From: Clostridia bacterium
GTDB lineage: Bacteria; Bacillota; Clostridia; Oscillospirales; CAG-272
Length of the DNA stretch: 44,783 bases
Reading direction: 5' to 3'
NCBI GenBank assembly: GCA_017462485.1
Contig: JAFTRA010000011.1
Location: forward strand, 1-44,783
Below the pieces are notes generated by a model, which ran no database searches, had not been told where the DNA came from, and saw only the letters and a program-made list of their open reading frames with translations. The position numbers were made by a program, and so were the translations under genes. Numbering within the stretch: position 1 is the stretch's first letter; the number at the start of each line of letters is the position of its first letter. Below are positions 24,160 to 32,734 of this stretch, in pieces.

Positions 24160-24746
24160 TTTGAGTACCCATACTTGTAGAGAAGCTTCCTTTTTTCTTG
24201 GTAATCGGCATTTTCGGGGAGCTTCGTTCTGATAAGCGCTTCCTTTGATTTTTTGAAATCTATTTTTCCGTCGTCCTCAAGAGATGTTATAGCTTTGATT
24301 ATTTGCTCTGTTGAATAAGAGCGAGCAATGAGCTTTGCCATTATTTTTCTCGGGCCGAAGAGAGACGTCGCATAGCTCAAAACTAATCTTTCGAGCTGAC
24401 GCTCTTCGTTTATGTAGCCGAGTCTTACGCACTCTTTTACAGCAGCCTCTGCGGAAAATTTCGAAAAGCTTGCCATAATAAGCTTTTGCTTAAGCTGTCT
24501 TTCGCTGTTATCTGTGTAAGAGAGAAGCCTTAGAGCCTTTGCCAGCGCACGTCTTTCCTCGTCCTCACGCGCGATAGCGTCAAGCGAGCTCGCATCTATT
24601 TCCTCGCCCGAAAGGGGACAGCCGATTTCTCGGTATGTCCCCTCACTGACCGTGTATTTTTTGTGCTCCTCGCCGACCAGCAGGTCGATAACTACGAGGG
24701 GCGTCTTTTTTTCTTTAGTTCTGACAGATAAAACCTTGTTTCCCAC
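24156..24746 (-). CDS. recX: RecA regulator RecX
   Basis: RecX binds RecA filaments and limits their growth. The 196-residue protein has the three-helix repeats of the family: ALRLLSYTDNSERQLKQKLIMASF, then VKECVRLGYINEERQLERLVLSYA and KIMAKLIARSYSTEQIIKAI. The N-terminal 60 residues (an OB-like strand region) are as in Gram-positive RecX. The start is GTG at 24746, nine bases after the recA stop, with GAGG inside the end of recA as possible ribosome binding site. The order recA-recX is widespread; here an ABC exporter follows with a 4-nt overlap. Confidence 0.9.
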   Translation of the reverse strand: MGNKVLSVRTKEKKTPLVVIDLLVGEEHKKYTVSEGTYREIGCPLSGEEIDASSLDAIAREDEERRALAKALRLLSYTDNSERQLKQKLIMASFSKFSAEAAVKECVRLGYINEERQLERLVLSYATSLFGPRKIMAKLIARSYSTEQIIKAITSLEDDGKIDFKKSKEALIRTKLPENADYQEKRKLLYKYGYSK

Positions 24747-24755
24747 GCTTAAGAT

Positions 24756-25856
24756 TTAAACCTCATCGCCGAAATCTTCAAGCTCAAATTCGTCGTCTTC
24801 CTCGCCGTCAAGCGCACCGTCCTCATCGAAGAGCTCGGATTTAGCCTTTTCACGAACGAGAGCCTCGAGCTTATCCATAAGCTCCTGGTTGCCCTCAATA
24901 AGCTTTCTTACGTTGTCCTTACCCTGACCGAGTCTGTCTCCGTCGTAGTAGAACCAAGCGCCGCTCTTTTCAACGATTCCGAGCTGTATAGCCATATCTA
25001 TTATCTCGGAGGACTTGGAAATACCCGAGCCGTAGAGAATATCGAACTCCGCAACCTTGAAGGGAGGAGCAACCTTATTTTTAACGACCTTGCACTTTGT
25101 GTGCGAGCCAACGACCTCGCTGCCGTTTTTAAGCGATTCGGAGCGTCTTACGTCGATACGTACCGATGCGTAGAATTTGAGAGCTCTACCGCCGGGGGTA
25201 ACCTCGGGGTTTCCGTACATAACGCCAACCTTTTCACGAAGCTGGTTGGTAAAGATAACTATGGTATTCGACTTTGCGATAGTACCCATAAGCTTTCTCA
25301 TAGCTTGTGACATAAGTCTTGCCTGAACGCCTACGTGAGAGGCGCCCATATCACCCTCTATTTCCTGACGGGGAACGAGAGCCGCAACCGAGTCTATTAC
25401 GATAATATCAATAGCTCCCGAATTTGCGAGAGTTTCAGCGATTCCAAGCGCCTGCTCTCCGCAGTCGGGCTGCGAAACGAGAAGCTCGTTTATATCAACA
25501 CCAAGCTTCTTTGCGTATATGGGATCGAGAGCGTGCTCTGCGTCGATAAAAGCAGCGGTACCACCCTGCTTCTGAACCTCTGCTATAACGTGAAGAGCTA
25601 TCGTAGTTTTACCTGAAGATTCAGGGCCAAAGATTTCGGTGATTCTTCCGCGGGGAATTCCTCCTACTCCAAGCGCAAAGTCGAGCGCAAGAGAGCCTGT
25701 GGATACTGCGGAAACGTTGAGAGATGAGTTTTCGCCAAGGCGCATAATAGAGCCCCTGCCGCATTCGCGCTCAATTCTCGCCATTACGGTTTCAAGAGCC
25801 GCCTTTTTGTCATTAGCTACCGATTTATTCTGTGCCGCTGTTTTCTTTGTTGCCAT
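24756..25856 (-). CDS. recA: Recombinase RecA
   Basis: RecA forms filaments on single-stranded DNA, drives strand exchange and triggers LexA self-cleavage. The 366-residue protein has Walker A GPESSGKT at 77-84, the catalytic Glu in [10 protein letters not shown], Walker [13 protein letters not shown], loop L1 [12 protein letters not shown], loop L2 [27 protein letters not shown] (residue range about 205-230) and a very acidic tail typical of RecA. The start at 25856 (MATKK) has AAGGAA nine bases before it; an in-frame ATG at 25940 would add an unrelated leader. No canonical SOS box is seen, but an inverted repeat overlaps the promoter. Confidence 0.97.
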   Translation of the reverse strand: MATKKTAAQNKSVANDKKAALETVMARIERECGRGSIMRLGENSSLNVSAVSTGSLALDFALGVGGIPRGRITEIFGPESSGKTTIALHVIAEVQKQGGTAAFIDAEHALDPIYAKKLGVDINELLVSQPDCGEQALGIAETLANSGAIDIIVIDSVAALVPRQEIEGDMGASHVGVQARLMSQAMRKLMGTIAKSNTIVIFTNQLREKVGVMYGNPEVTPGGRALKFYASVRIDVRRSESLKNGSEVVGSHTKCKVVKNKVAPPFKVAEFDILYGSGISKSSEIIDMAIQLGIVEKSGAWFYYDGDRLGQGKDNVRKLIEGNQELMDKLEALVREKAKSELFDEDGALDGEEDDEFELEDFGDEV

Positions 25857-25931
25857 TTTGTTTTTCCTTCCGTTATTAGATATAGGGAATTTTGCCACTG
25901 TGTGACGCTTCCCGAACGTTTTTACACCCAT

Positions 25932-25967
25932 ATTATACAATAGGCGGTGTCCGATAAATTGGACACC
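25932..25967 (-). promoter_or_regulatory. recA promoter -10 box with operator-like inverted repeat
   Basis: TATAAT (25932-25937, minus strand) is a good -10 box, but no TTGACA-like -35 box stands at the right distance. Instead GGTGTCC (25946-25952) and GGACACC (25961-25967) make a perfect 7-bp inverted repeat with an 8-nt centre covering the -35 region. This suggests a regulator-dependent promoter. Confidence 0.5.
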
Positions 25968-26047
25968 TTGCTAAAATGAAAAAGCTCTTTTTGCACCCAT
26001 AAAAATCGCAGGGCATATTCCTCTTTAAAAATGCGGAAAACAGTTGA

Positions 26048-26091
26048 CGTACCTCGGATAAATAGCAGGTACGCAGGTTACATATAACTGC
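26048..26091. other. Two adjacent hairpins between the kinase gene and recA
   Basis: CGTACCT (26048-26054) pairs with AGGTACG (26067-26073), and GCAG-TTA (26073-26080) pairs with TAACTGC (26085-26091) with one bulged G. No T-run follows either. They are the only structure in the 25968-26122 part of the gap. Confidence 0.4.
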
Positions 26092-26122
26092 AGCATAGCG
26101 ATATTACTTTATGCGCGATGGA

Positions 26123-27400
26123 TTAGAAGAGTCTGCACGCTCCTACGGGGCGAATCTTGAGATTCATAGTTGCGCCCTCTCCAAATACCGAGTCCATAAG
26201 GGCAGTGAAGCCGCTGATATATTCATTCTTAATAAATACCTGAATAGTTCCCGCGAATCCGCCGCCGTGCACTCTGTACGCGCAGTCCTTGCCCGCAAGA
26301 TATCCCTCGGTAAGAGCGAGGGCAAGTGAGAGTCCCTGCTCCTTTACGTTAATGGTCGTGAAAACATTCTGCAGATATTTAAACGATGACGATCCTGACT
26401 CAAGAACACCGTCAAGAAATGCCTTAACGTCGGAATTCTTAAGAGCATCTCTGATTTTAGTAACTCTGTTGTTTTCTCTTACGAAGTGAAGAGCACGGAG
26501 AACAGCTCTGTCACCAAGCTTCTCGCGAAGCTGAGGAATTTTCGAGATGACGTCCGCCTCGGTAAGACCACGGAGAACGTCTCGCCCGAACTCTGTTGCA
26601 ACAGCCTTCATCTCGGATGGAACAGACGCATAGTCGTCGTTGAGGTCAGCGTGGTTGCCACCCGTGTTAACTATCGCAAGCGAATAGCCCGCATCTGTAA
26701 GAGAGAAGGAAATAGGGTCAACTATTGGGTCGCTTGGTGACTCAAAGTCTATATAAACAAAGCCGCCGACAGCGCAAGCCATCTGGTCCATAAGACCGCA
26801 TGGCTTACCGAAATAAACGTTCTCGGCAAACTGCGAAAGCTTTGCTATCGTGACGTTCGAAACCTTGCCGTCGTTGTAGAGGTAATTGAAGATGTTGCCT
26901 ATCATAACCTCAAATGCTGCTGAGGAGGAAATTCCGCTTCCCTTAAGCACCTCGGTGGTAGCGTAAGCGTCGTAGCCGCCGATAGAGTAAGATTCGTTTA
27001 CGAAGCCCTTTGCAAGTCCGGCTATGAGAGAGTCGGAGGTGTAATTTTCAAAATTCGCAGGCTCGTCTATTGCCGAGAGGTCAATTTCGGTCTTGGGATA
27101 TCCCTCTGACTTGAAGCGGATAACACCGTCGGTGTTTTTTGCCGCAACGGCAATAATATCTCTGTCAATAGCTCCCGCAAGAACGCAGCCTCTGTTATGG
27201 TCGGTGTGGTTACCCGAAATCTCGCTTCTGCCGGGAACCGAGAAAATTCCAACCTCGTCGCTTTCGTCACCGTAAAGCTCTATGTAAGAGTCAAGAGCCG
27301 CGAGAAATCTTTTCTTCTGCGCCTCGGTGTCAGTATACAAATTCGAATACTTCTCAAGGGCGCCCTCGAGTATAACTTTTTTAAGTTCTGATGCTTTCAT
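26123..27400 (-). CDS. Galactokinase-like GHMP sugar kinase
   Basis: This 425-residue protein is a GHMP kinase with galactokinase architecture. It carries GRSEISGNHTDHNRG at 57-71, the ATP loop GSGISSSAA at 154-162, GLMDQ at 202-206 with the catalytic Asp, and the C-terminal RVHGGGFAGT motif. In true GalK the first motif is GRxNLIGEHTDY: the Glu that contacts galactose is Asn64 here, while Arg58, His65 and Asp67 are kept. The GNHTDH form occurs in a separate clostridial branch of the family as far as I recall, so the substrate may be another sugar. It lies 64 nt after miaA. No galT or galE is near. Confidence 0.88.
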   Translation of the reverse strand: MKASELKKVILEGALEKYSNLYTDTEAQKKRFLAALDSYIELYGDESDEVGIFSVPGRSEISGNHTDHNRGCVLAGAIDRDIIAVAAKNTDGVIRFKSEGYPKTEIDLSAIDEPANFENYTSDSLIAGLAKGFVNESYSIGGYDAYATTEVLKGSGISSSAAFEVMIGNIFNYLYNDGKVSNVTIAKLSQFAENVYFGKPCGLMDQMACAVGGFVYIDFESPSDPIVDPISFSLTDAGYSLAIVNTGGNHADLNDDYASVPSEMKAVATEFGRDVLRGLTEADVISKIPQLREKLGDRAVLRALHFVRENNRVTKIRDALKNSDVKAFLDGVLESGSSSFKYLQNVFTTINVKEQGLSLALALTEGYLAGKDCAYRVHGGGFAGTIQVFIKNEYISGFTALMDSVFGEGATMNLKIRPVGACRLF

Positions 27401-27464
27401 TGATTTATGCTATCCTTTTTGAAAAATATTGTTTACATTTTCGCTTATATCAAGCGTATTCATC

Positions 27465-28421
27465 TCAATTAAGTGACTCTTTGAAAATCCTTTCGCACTC
27501 TTTTATAAGAGCGTCTTTTTGTTTCATAGAGCCTGACTCGTCGTCGGCAAAAACAGGTCGAGCAGATTCCATATGGCGAAACCAGGTGAGCTGGCGTTTC
27601 GCATAATTTCGGGTTGCCTGCTTGAGATTTTCGATAGCCGAGGAAAGATTCTCACCGCGAGTGATAACGCCTATCATTTCTTTATATCCTATGGCTTGTG
27701 CCGCCGTAGTTTTTTCATCGAGGTGACCTTCAAGAAGAAGCGCTTTTACCTCGTCTAAGAGACCTTCCTTTATCATATCGTCAACTCTTACGTCCACTCT
27801 TTTGTAAAGGTTTTCTCTTTCGTGAAAATCTATCGTTACGTGGGTTATTTTTAGGTTTTCGTTTTGTCTTTTAGTCAGAGCGTCAAAATAGCTCTTCGTC
27901 TTGCCTGTTGCATCGTATATCTCAAGCGCACGTATAACACGCCTGGTATTATTATAATGCAAGCATTCAGCGGAAATTGGGTCAATTTGTCGAAGCCTTT
28001 CAAAAAGCTTCTGCTTTTCCTCATCGTTTGTGAGAGTCTCTTCTATTCCTTTTCTGTATTCCGGGTCTGACCTTGGCGGCTCCTCGCATTCGGGGCGCAA
28101 AACCGTCGAAAGATAAAGACCTGTACCGCCGACGAAAAAGGGAATTTTGCCTCGTGATACGATATCCTCAGCTATTTTCAGAGCCATGTTCTTATACTCT
28201 CCGGCGCTGAATGACTCGCTTGGCAGAAGAAAGTCTATCATATGATGTGGAACTGCCGCTCTTTCAGCTGGGGTTACTTTAGCCGTTCCAATGTCCATAC
28301 CCTTGTAAATCTGCATAGAATCAAGCGAAATTATTTCGCAGCCGAGCAATTTGGCAATCTCAATCGAGACGGCGGTTTTGCCCGAAGCCGTAGGACCGGT
28401 AAGTGCGAATGCGTGAATCAT
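27465..28421 (-). CDS. miaA: tRNA dimethylallyltransferase MiaA
   Basis: MiaA adds an isopentenyl group to A37 of tRNAs reading UNN codons. The 318-residue protein starts MIHAFALTGPTASGKTAVS with the P-loop, followed by ISLDSMQIYKGMDIGTAK (catalytic Asp), the hallmark HHMIDFLLPSESFSAGEY, GGTGLYLSTVL, NTRRVIRALEIY, and AAQAIGYKEM with the tRNA-binding region; RNYAKRQLTWFR follows near the end. All motifs of an active enzyme are present. It sits 21 nt after the alpha/beta hydrolase. A ribosome binding site (AAGGAG) precedes the ATG. Confidence 0.97.
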   Translation of the reverse strand: MIHAFALTGPTASGKTAVSIEIAKLLGCEIISLDSMQIYKGMDIGTAKVTPAERAAVPHHMIDFLLPSESFSAGEYKNMALKIAEDIVSRGKIPFFVGGTGLYLSTVLRPECEEPPRSDPEYRKGIEETLTNDEEKQKLFERLRQIDPISAECLHYNNTRRVIRALEIYDATGKTKSYFDALTKRQNENLKITHVTIDFHERENLYKRVDVRVDDMIKEGLLDEVKALLLEGHLDEKTTAAQAIGYKEMIGVITRGENLSSAIENLKQATRNYAKRQLTWFRHMESARPVFADDESGSMKQKDALIKECERIFKESLN

Positions 28422-28442
28422 TTAAAACTCCTTGAAAACTTG

Positions 28443-29378
28443 TCAGCTCCTTGCATCAAGCCAGCTCTTTACGTCGGCAAAAACTTCGTCACGGCAGGTC
28501 TCGTTAAATAACTCGTGGCGCGCGCCCTCGTACATTTTTAGTGAAAGCTCGCCAACTCCCTCCATAAGAAGATGCTTATATACGTACTCGGGTCCCTTTC
28601 CGTAATTACCTACGGGGTCCATATCTCCGCTCATAACGAGAGTCGGAAGACTCTTTGGATAAGAGTCAAACCATTTTTTAGAATTGGATTTTCCTACTAT
28701 TGTAAAGAGGTCGTAGTAAGCCGCAAGGGTGAAGATAAAGGTGGTATATTTATTTCTGTCGTCCCCCGAAACTCGAGCAACGTCGCGCGTAAGCCAGGCA
28801 ACGCTGCCCTCTTCCTTCGGGAATTTTGAATTGTAACCCATAAAGGCCATATTGGCGACGAGCTTTGAACGGTATCTCTTACCGCGGAAGAGCATAATAA
28901 GCTTAACGAGAGCTTTTCCGAGAGGGAGAACGGGTCCCATGGGACCGCCCGTTCCGTGTATTATATGCCCCGATATAGTGTGAGGATATTTTTCCACGTA
29001 GAGTCTCGAGAGGAACGAGCCCATACTATGTCCCATAATAACAGGCTTTATTCCGAGGAAGCGTTCGCGAAGTATTCTGTTCATAGCGTGAAGGTCACGA
29101 AGAACGAGATCATATCCGTCCTTTTCGGCAAAGAAGCCGAAATCCTCATCGCACGCCGCGCTTTCTCCGTGGCCTAAATGGTCGTTGCCTGCAAAAACGT
29201 ATCCCTCACCGGTAAGATAGTCGGCAAGAGCCTCGTATCTTCCCGTGTGGTCTGTCATTCCGTGCGCAAGCTGAACGATGCCTCTTATATCCTTGACCTT
29301 AGGTATGTATATCTTGGCGTGAATGGTGTTCTTACCGTCACTTGATTTAAAGGTTATATTCGAAAGTGTGTAATTCAT
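28443..29378 (-). CDS. Alpha/beta hydrolase, monoacylglycerol-lipase-like
   Basis: The 311-residue protein is a serine hydrolase of the Hydrolase_4 (lysophospholipase/monoacylglycerol lipase) group. It shows the oxyanion element VQLAHGMTDHTGRYE, then GNDHLGHGES, the nucleophile elbow GHSMGSF with Ser, the Asp region VMSGDMDPVGN, and the His in GARHELFNE. It has no signal peptide, so it is cytoplasmic, and it would hydrolyse monoacylglycerols or lysophospholipids, though the substrate is not certain. It lies between rbsK (35 nt) and miaA (21 nt) in a same-strand run. Confidence 0.9.
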   Translation of the reverse strand: MNYTLSNITFKSSDGKNTIHAKIYIPKVKDIRGIVQLAHGMTDHTGRYEALADYLTGEGYVFAGNDHLGHGESAACDEDFGFFAEKDGYDLVLRDLHAMNRILRERFLGIKPVIMGHSMGSFLSRLYVEKYPHTISGHIIHGTGGPMGPVLPLGKALVKLIMLFRGKRYRSKLVANMAFMGYNSKFPKEEGSVAWLTRDVARVSGDDRNKYTTFIFTLAAYYDLFTIVGKSNSKKWFDSYPKSLPTLVMSGDMDPVGNYGKGPEYVYKHLLMEGVGELSLKMYEGARHELFNETCRDEVFADVKSWLDARS

Positions 29379-29413
29379 AGATGCCCCCGAGATAATTGAA
29401 TGGAAACCGAATT

Positions 29414-30349
29414 TTACTGCTTTCTCGCTCTCTTGTTTAAGAAGTCAAGCACTTCTTCTGCCGTGGGAACGGATGCTCCCGCGCCCTTTCTCGAAACCGC
29501 GATAGCCGCAGCAGCCGAGCCGTAGGTCATAGCGCTTCTGATATCACCCGAACGAAGATATTCGAGCGTCATAGCGGCAGTGAAGGTATCGCCTGCGGCA
29601 GTAGTGTCAACCACGTCGTCAGGGCGGAATGAGGGAATAAGGTCGAAGTGCTTTCCGTCATAGAAGAACGAGCCTCTGGCGCCAAGCTTCAATACTATGT
29701 ATTTCGCCTTTACCTTGTTGTAAAGAGTGTAAGCCGCTTGCAGACAGCTGTCCGTACCCTTGGGCATTATTCCCGTATATTCAAACGTCTCCGTTTCGTT
29801 GGGGGAGAAGATTTCTACAGGAGGAAGAGTTTCTAAGGGATAATCCTTTGATGCCGGAGCAGCATCAACGAATATCGGAACGCCCTTTGCGCTCGCAACC
29901 TTTGCCGCTGCCAGCGCCATATTAAACGGTATCTCGAAGCCAATGTAGAGAGCGTCGGGATTCGACTTGAAGGCTTCTATTATGTTGTCGTTATTAAGAG
30001 TTCTGTTCGCGCCGGGGTAAACCACTATTCTGTTATTTCCGTCGGCTTCCTTCATAACTACGGCAAGCCCTGTGGGAGCTTCGGGGTCAACCTTGATGAA
30101 CGAGGTGTTTATGCCCGTTTCCTTATAGTAGTTAAAGAGCTTCTGACCGTGAACGTCACGTCCGAGCTTCGTGCAGAATACGCACTCTCCTCCAAGCTTC
30201 GCAAACGCAACTGCGGAGTTAGCGCCCTTACCGCCGGGGGTATATGCTATGCCTCCGTCGTCAAGCAGGGTTTCGCCCGCCTCGGGAACTTTAAATAAAT
30301 TCATCGAAAGGTCCATATTTGCGCTTCCGATAAGAAGGATTTTTTTCAT
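29414..30349 (-). CDS. rbsK: Ribokinase
   Basis: The 311-residue protein is a PfkB-family sugar kinase closest to ribokinase (ribose + ATP to ribose-5-phosphate). The N-terminal signature GGKGANSAVAFAKLGG and the C-terminal DTTAAGDTFTAAM (catalytic Asp and anion hole) are both intact; SANMDLSMNLFKVPEAGETL is the typical ribokinase opening. A ribose transporter is not adjacent, so ribose could come from nucleosides, for instance via the nucleoside hydrolase at 20235-21152. It lies 57 nt after the YhaN-like gene. Confidence 0.92.
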   Translation of the reverse strand: MKKILLIGSANMDLSMNLFKVPEAGETLLDDGGIAYTPGGKGANSAVAFAKLGGECVFCTKLGRDVHGQKLFNYYKETGINTSFIKVDPEAPTGLAVVMKEADGNNRIVVYPGANRTLNNDNIIEAFKSNPDALYIGFEIPFNMALAAAKVASAKGVPIFVDAAPASKDYPLETLPPVEIFSPNETETFEYTGIMPKGTDSCLQAAYTLYNKVKAKYIVLKLGARGSFFYDGKHFDLIPSFRPDDVVDTTAAGDTFTAAMTLEYLRSGDIRSAMTYGSAAAAIAVSRKGAGASVPTAEEVLDFLNKRARKQ

Positions 30350-30406
30350 ACCTGTGCCACTCCTTTCATTTTCGTGAGTAAAATTCTAAAACTGTCAAAG
30401 AATTTT

Positions 30407-32719
30407 TTATTCTCCGGTTATAGACAGCTTAAAGATAGCCGTTCTCGGCTGAAGCTCGGACGCAATTCCGGCTTCTCTCTGCCGGCAGGTGAATACGTAG
30501 CTCTGATATCCGTCGTCGGAAAGCTTCTTTATAGCTCTCATCATAGACGCAGCTCTTGCGTTATCCTGATTTGCAAACGTCTCATCGAAGCAAATTGGGG
30601 GCTTTTCTGTGTAAAGCATATCAATAAGAGCCATACGCACGGCAATATACGTGAGGTCGCGTGTTCCGCCCGAGAGATAGTCAACCGATTTTTCTTTGCC
30701 GTCACCTGTCGTAAAGGTAACTTTAAGCTCGTCGTTTATATCAAGCTCGGAGTACTTGCGGTCGGTCATAATCTTAAGAAGCTCGGTAGAGAATTCCCCG
30801 AGTCTCGGTGAAATTTCACGGCGCAGATTGTCGGACGCCGAGTTTATAGCCTTGAGAGCTACGAAGTAAGCCTTGTGCTTCGCTCCAAGCTCGTTTATCT
30901 TCGTGTCAAGCGCCTGTATCTTGGAATAAAGCTCACCGGGGTCGCGAGCTCTCATCTTAAGGTCGGCAAGCTCGCTTTCCACGTTAAAGGAAAGTCTTTC
31001 CTGCTCGGCTATAACGGCGTTTGCCTCTTCGATGCTCGTAAGAATTTCGTCGTGGTCTATTTCGGAAATAACCTTTCTCTTAAGAGGGGATACCTTTCCT
31101 CTTATTTCAATCTCGCTCTTATCGGAGAGAGTGCGGCGGATTTCCTTAACGGCTATCTCAACTCTCGTCTTATCCTCAAGAAGCGCTCCTCTTTGATGAA
31201 GGAACTTGCGTACTCTCTCTTCGAGAGCCTTAAGCGAAGCTCCGTCTGTCATAGCCGGCTCCTCGCTCCAGCGTGAAGCGACTCTTGAAAGCTCGTTCTT
31301 TGCCGCCTCGTACTCAACCTTTGCGCCCTCAAGCGCAACCCTTGCGTTTTCGGTGCTGCTTACGAGCGCATCTCTCTTGCTTCTCGCAGACGCAATAACC
31401 GAAATTTTTTCGCGAAGCTCATCGGTGCTCTCTGTTCCGAACTTAGAGGAAAGCTCGCCAAGTCCTTTTGCCGCGCCAATACAGAAGTAGGTAAGCACTC
31501 CCGCGCCGCCAAGGGCGAGGACACCGAGAATTCCGAGAAATACCTTTGCCACGGGCGCCATAGAAGCTGCGGCTATTATAGCCACGAGCGCCGCAATAGC
31601 TACGAGCAAGGCTCCGATACCGCCGAAGAGGCACTTTATCTTATTCATAGAGTAGCCGTTTATGGCTTCTCTTATCTTTTCTTCACCGCCAAGAGAGTCG
31701 GAAAGCTCTATAGCGCTCTCGATTTCTCGTGTTATACCGATAGCGCTTCTTTCCTTTGCGTAGGTACGCTGCGCATCCTCAACGCGCCTGTAGGAATCGT
31801 CAACGCTACGCTTCGCAAGCGCTATGTCGGTTATATAATCATTCGTGGGAACGAAGCCGTTTACGGTATTTGCTTCAAGAAATTCATTGTAAGCCTCGGT
31901 CTTTCTGTCAAGCTCCTCTTCATATTTGTGAAGCTCGTCGAACGACTGAATTATCTTGACGTTGCAGTAGCAGGCGTCAAGCTCACCAAGACCCTTGCAT
32001 CTGTCCTCGGCTTCCTTCTTACGCATACGAATCTCGTGAAGCTCGGCTTCCTTTGCGAGAATACGCTTGTTATCCTCATCGGTCGCGCGGAGCTTTTCTG
32101 TAAGCTCGTCTTGCTTCTTGATGAGGTCCATAATAGCGCCGCCCGTGTTGCCTTGGTGGAGAAGAGTTTCCATCTTCTCGGCAATTCTGTTTGCCGCTCT
32201 TTGCGTGTTTATTCTCTCGCTTCCGGAGAAGAGAATATTCTCAATCGACTGCTTTACAGAGCCCTCGGATATAGAAGTGTCTCCAACCTGACCTATGAAC
32301 GCAGTGTTCTCGAAAAGCTCGCGGTCAACACCGAAGAAAACCTCGCCCGCGGGAAGCTTACCGAATGCGGGAGTTCCGCTTTCGAGGTCTATTATAGAGG
32401 AGTCCTCCTTGTACGACGTTCTGTCACTGTTGTCAACCTGAACGGTAGAGCGCGTTATAAGATATTTCTTTCCGCCGACACAAACCGTCATCGAGCCCTC
32501 GGCAACGCCGGTATTCCAGTTGATACGCTTTTTACGTTCGCCAACCGTGTCCTTCGACTCGGTGGTTTCAAAGCCGTAGAGCATATATTTTATGAATGCC
32601 GCTATCGTGCTTTTTCCCGCTTCGTTCTGACCCTCAATAACGTTTATTTTATCCGAAAACTCAAGAGTCATATCGGTGAGCTGACCGAAGCTCTTTATCT
32701 CAATTCTTTCAATAATCAT
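30407..32719 (-). CDS. YhaN-like membrane-anchored SMC/Rad50-type ATPase
   Basis: This 770-residue protein has a Rad50/SbcC-like split ATPase. The N-terminal part (RIEIKSFGQLTDMTLEF) leads to Walker A GQNEAGKST at 30-38; the C-terminal part has the signature YLSGGTRDLTY and the Walker B-like PPICFDETFANQD. Between them are two coiled-coil arms interrupted by two hydrophobic helices at about 357-420, which anchor the protein in the membrane as in B. subtilis YhaN. No zinc hook CxxC is present. YhaN normally pairs with the SbcD-like nuclease YhaO; none is encoded here. The DUF6062-like gene ends 15 nt upstream. Confidence 0.87.
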   Translation of the reverse strand: MIIERIEIKSFGQLTDMTLEFSDKINVIEGQNEAGKSTIAAFIKYMLYGFETTESKDTVGERKKRINWNTGVAEGSMTVCVGGKKYLITRSTVQVDNSDRTSYKEDSSIIDLESGTPAFGKLPAGEVFFGVDRELFENTAFIGQVGDTSISEGSVKQSIENILFSGSERINTQRAANRIAEKMETLLHQGNTGGAIMDLIKKQDELTEKLRATDEDNKRILAKEAELHEIRMRKKEAEDRCKGLGELDACYCNVKIIQSFDELHKYEEELDRKTEAYNEFLEANTVNGFVPTNDYITDIALAKRSVDDSYRRVEDAQRTYAKERSAIGITREIESAIELSDSLGGEEKIREAINGYSMNKIKCLFGGIGALLVAIAALVAIIAAASMAPVAKVFLGILGVLALGGAGVLTYFCIGAAKGLGELSSKFGTESTDELREKISVIASARSKRDALVSSTENARVALEGAKVEYEAAKNELSRVASRWSEEPAMTDGASLKALEERVRKFLHQRGALLEDKTRVEIAVKEIRRTLSDKSEIEIRGKVSPLKRKVISEIDHDEILTSIEEANAVIAEQERLSFNVESELADLKMRARDPGELYSKIQALDTKINELGAKHKAYFVALKAINSASDNLRREISPRLGEFSTELLKIMTDRKYSELDINDELKVTFTTGDGKEKSVDYLSGGTRDLTYIAVRMALIDMLYTEKPPICFDETFANQDNARAASMMRAIKKLSDDGYQSYVFTCRQREAGIASELQPRTAIFKLSITGE

Positions 32720-32734
32720 AAATTTTCGTCCTTT

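Noticed and set aside
25913-25922. CGAACGTTTT upstream of recA as a Bacillus-type SOS box
   Set aside because: Only one half-site is present; the second GTTCG at the correct 4-nt spacing is missing.
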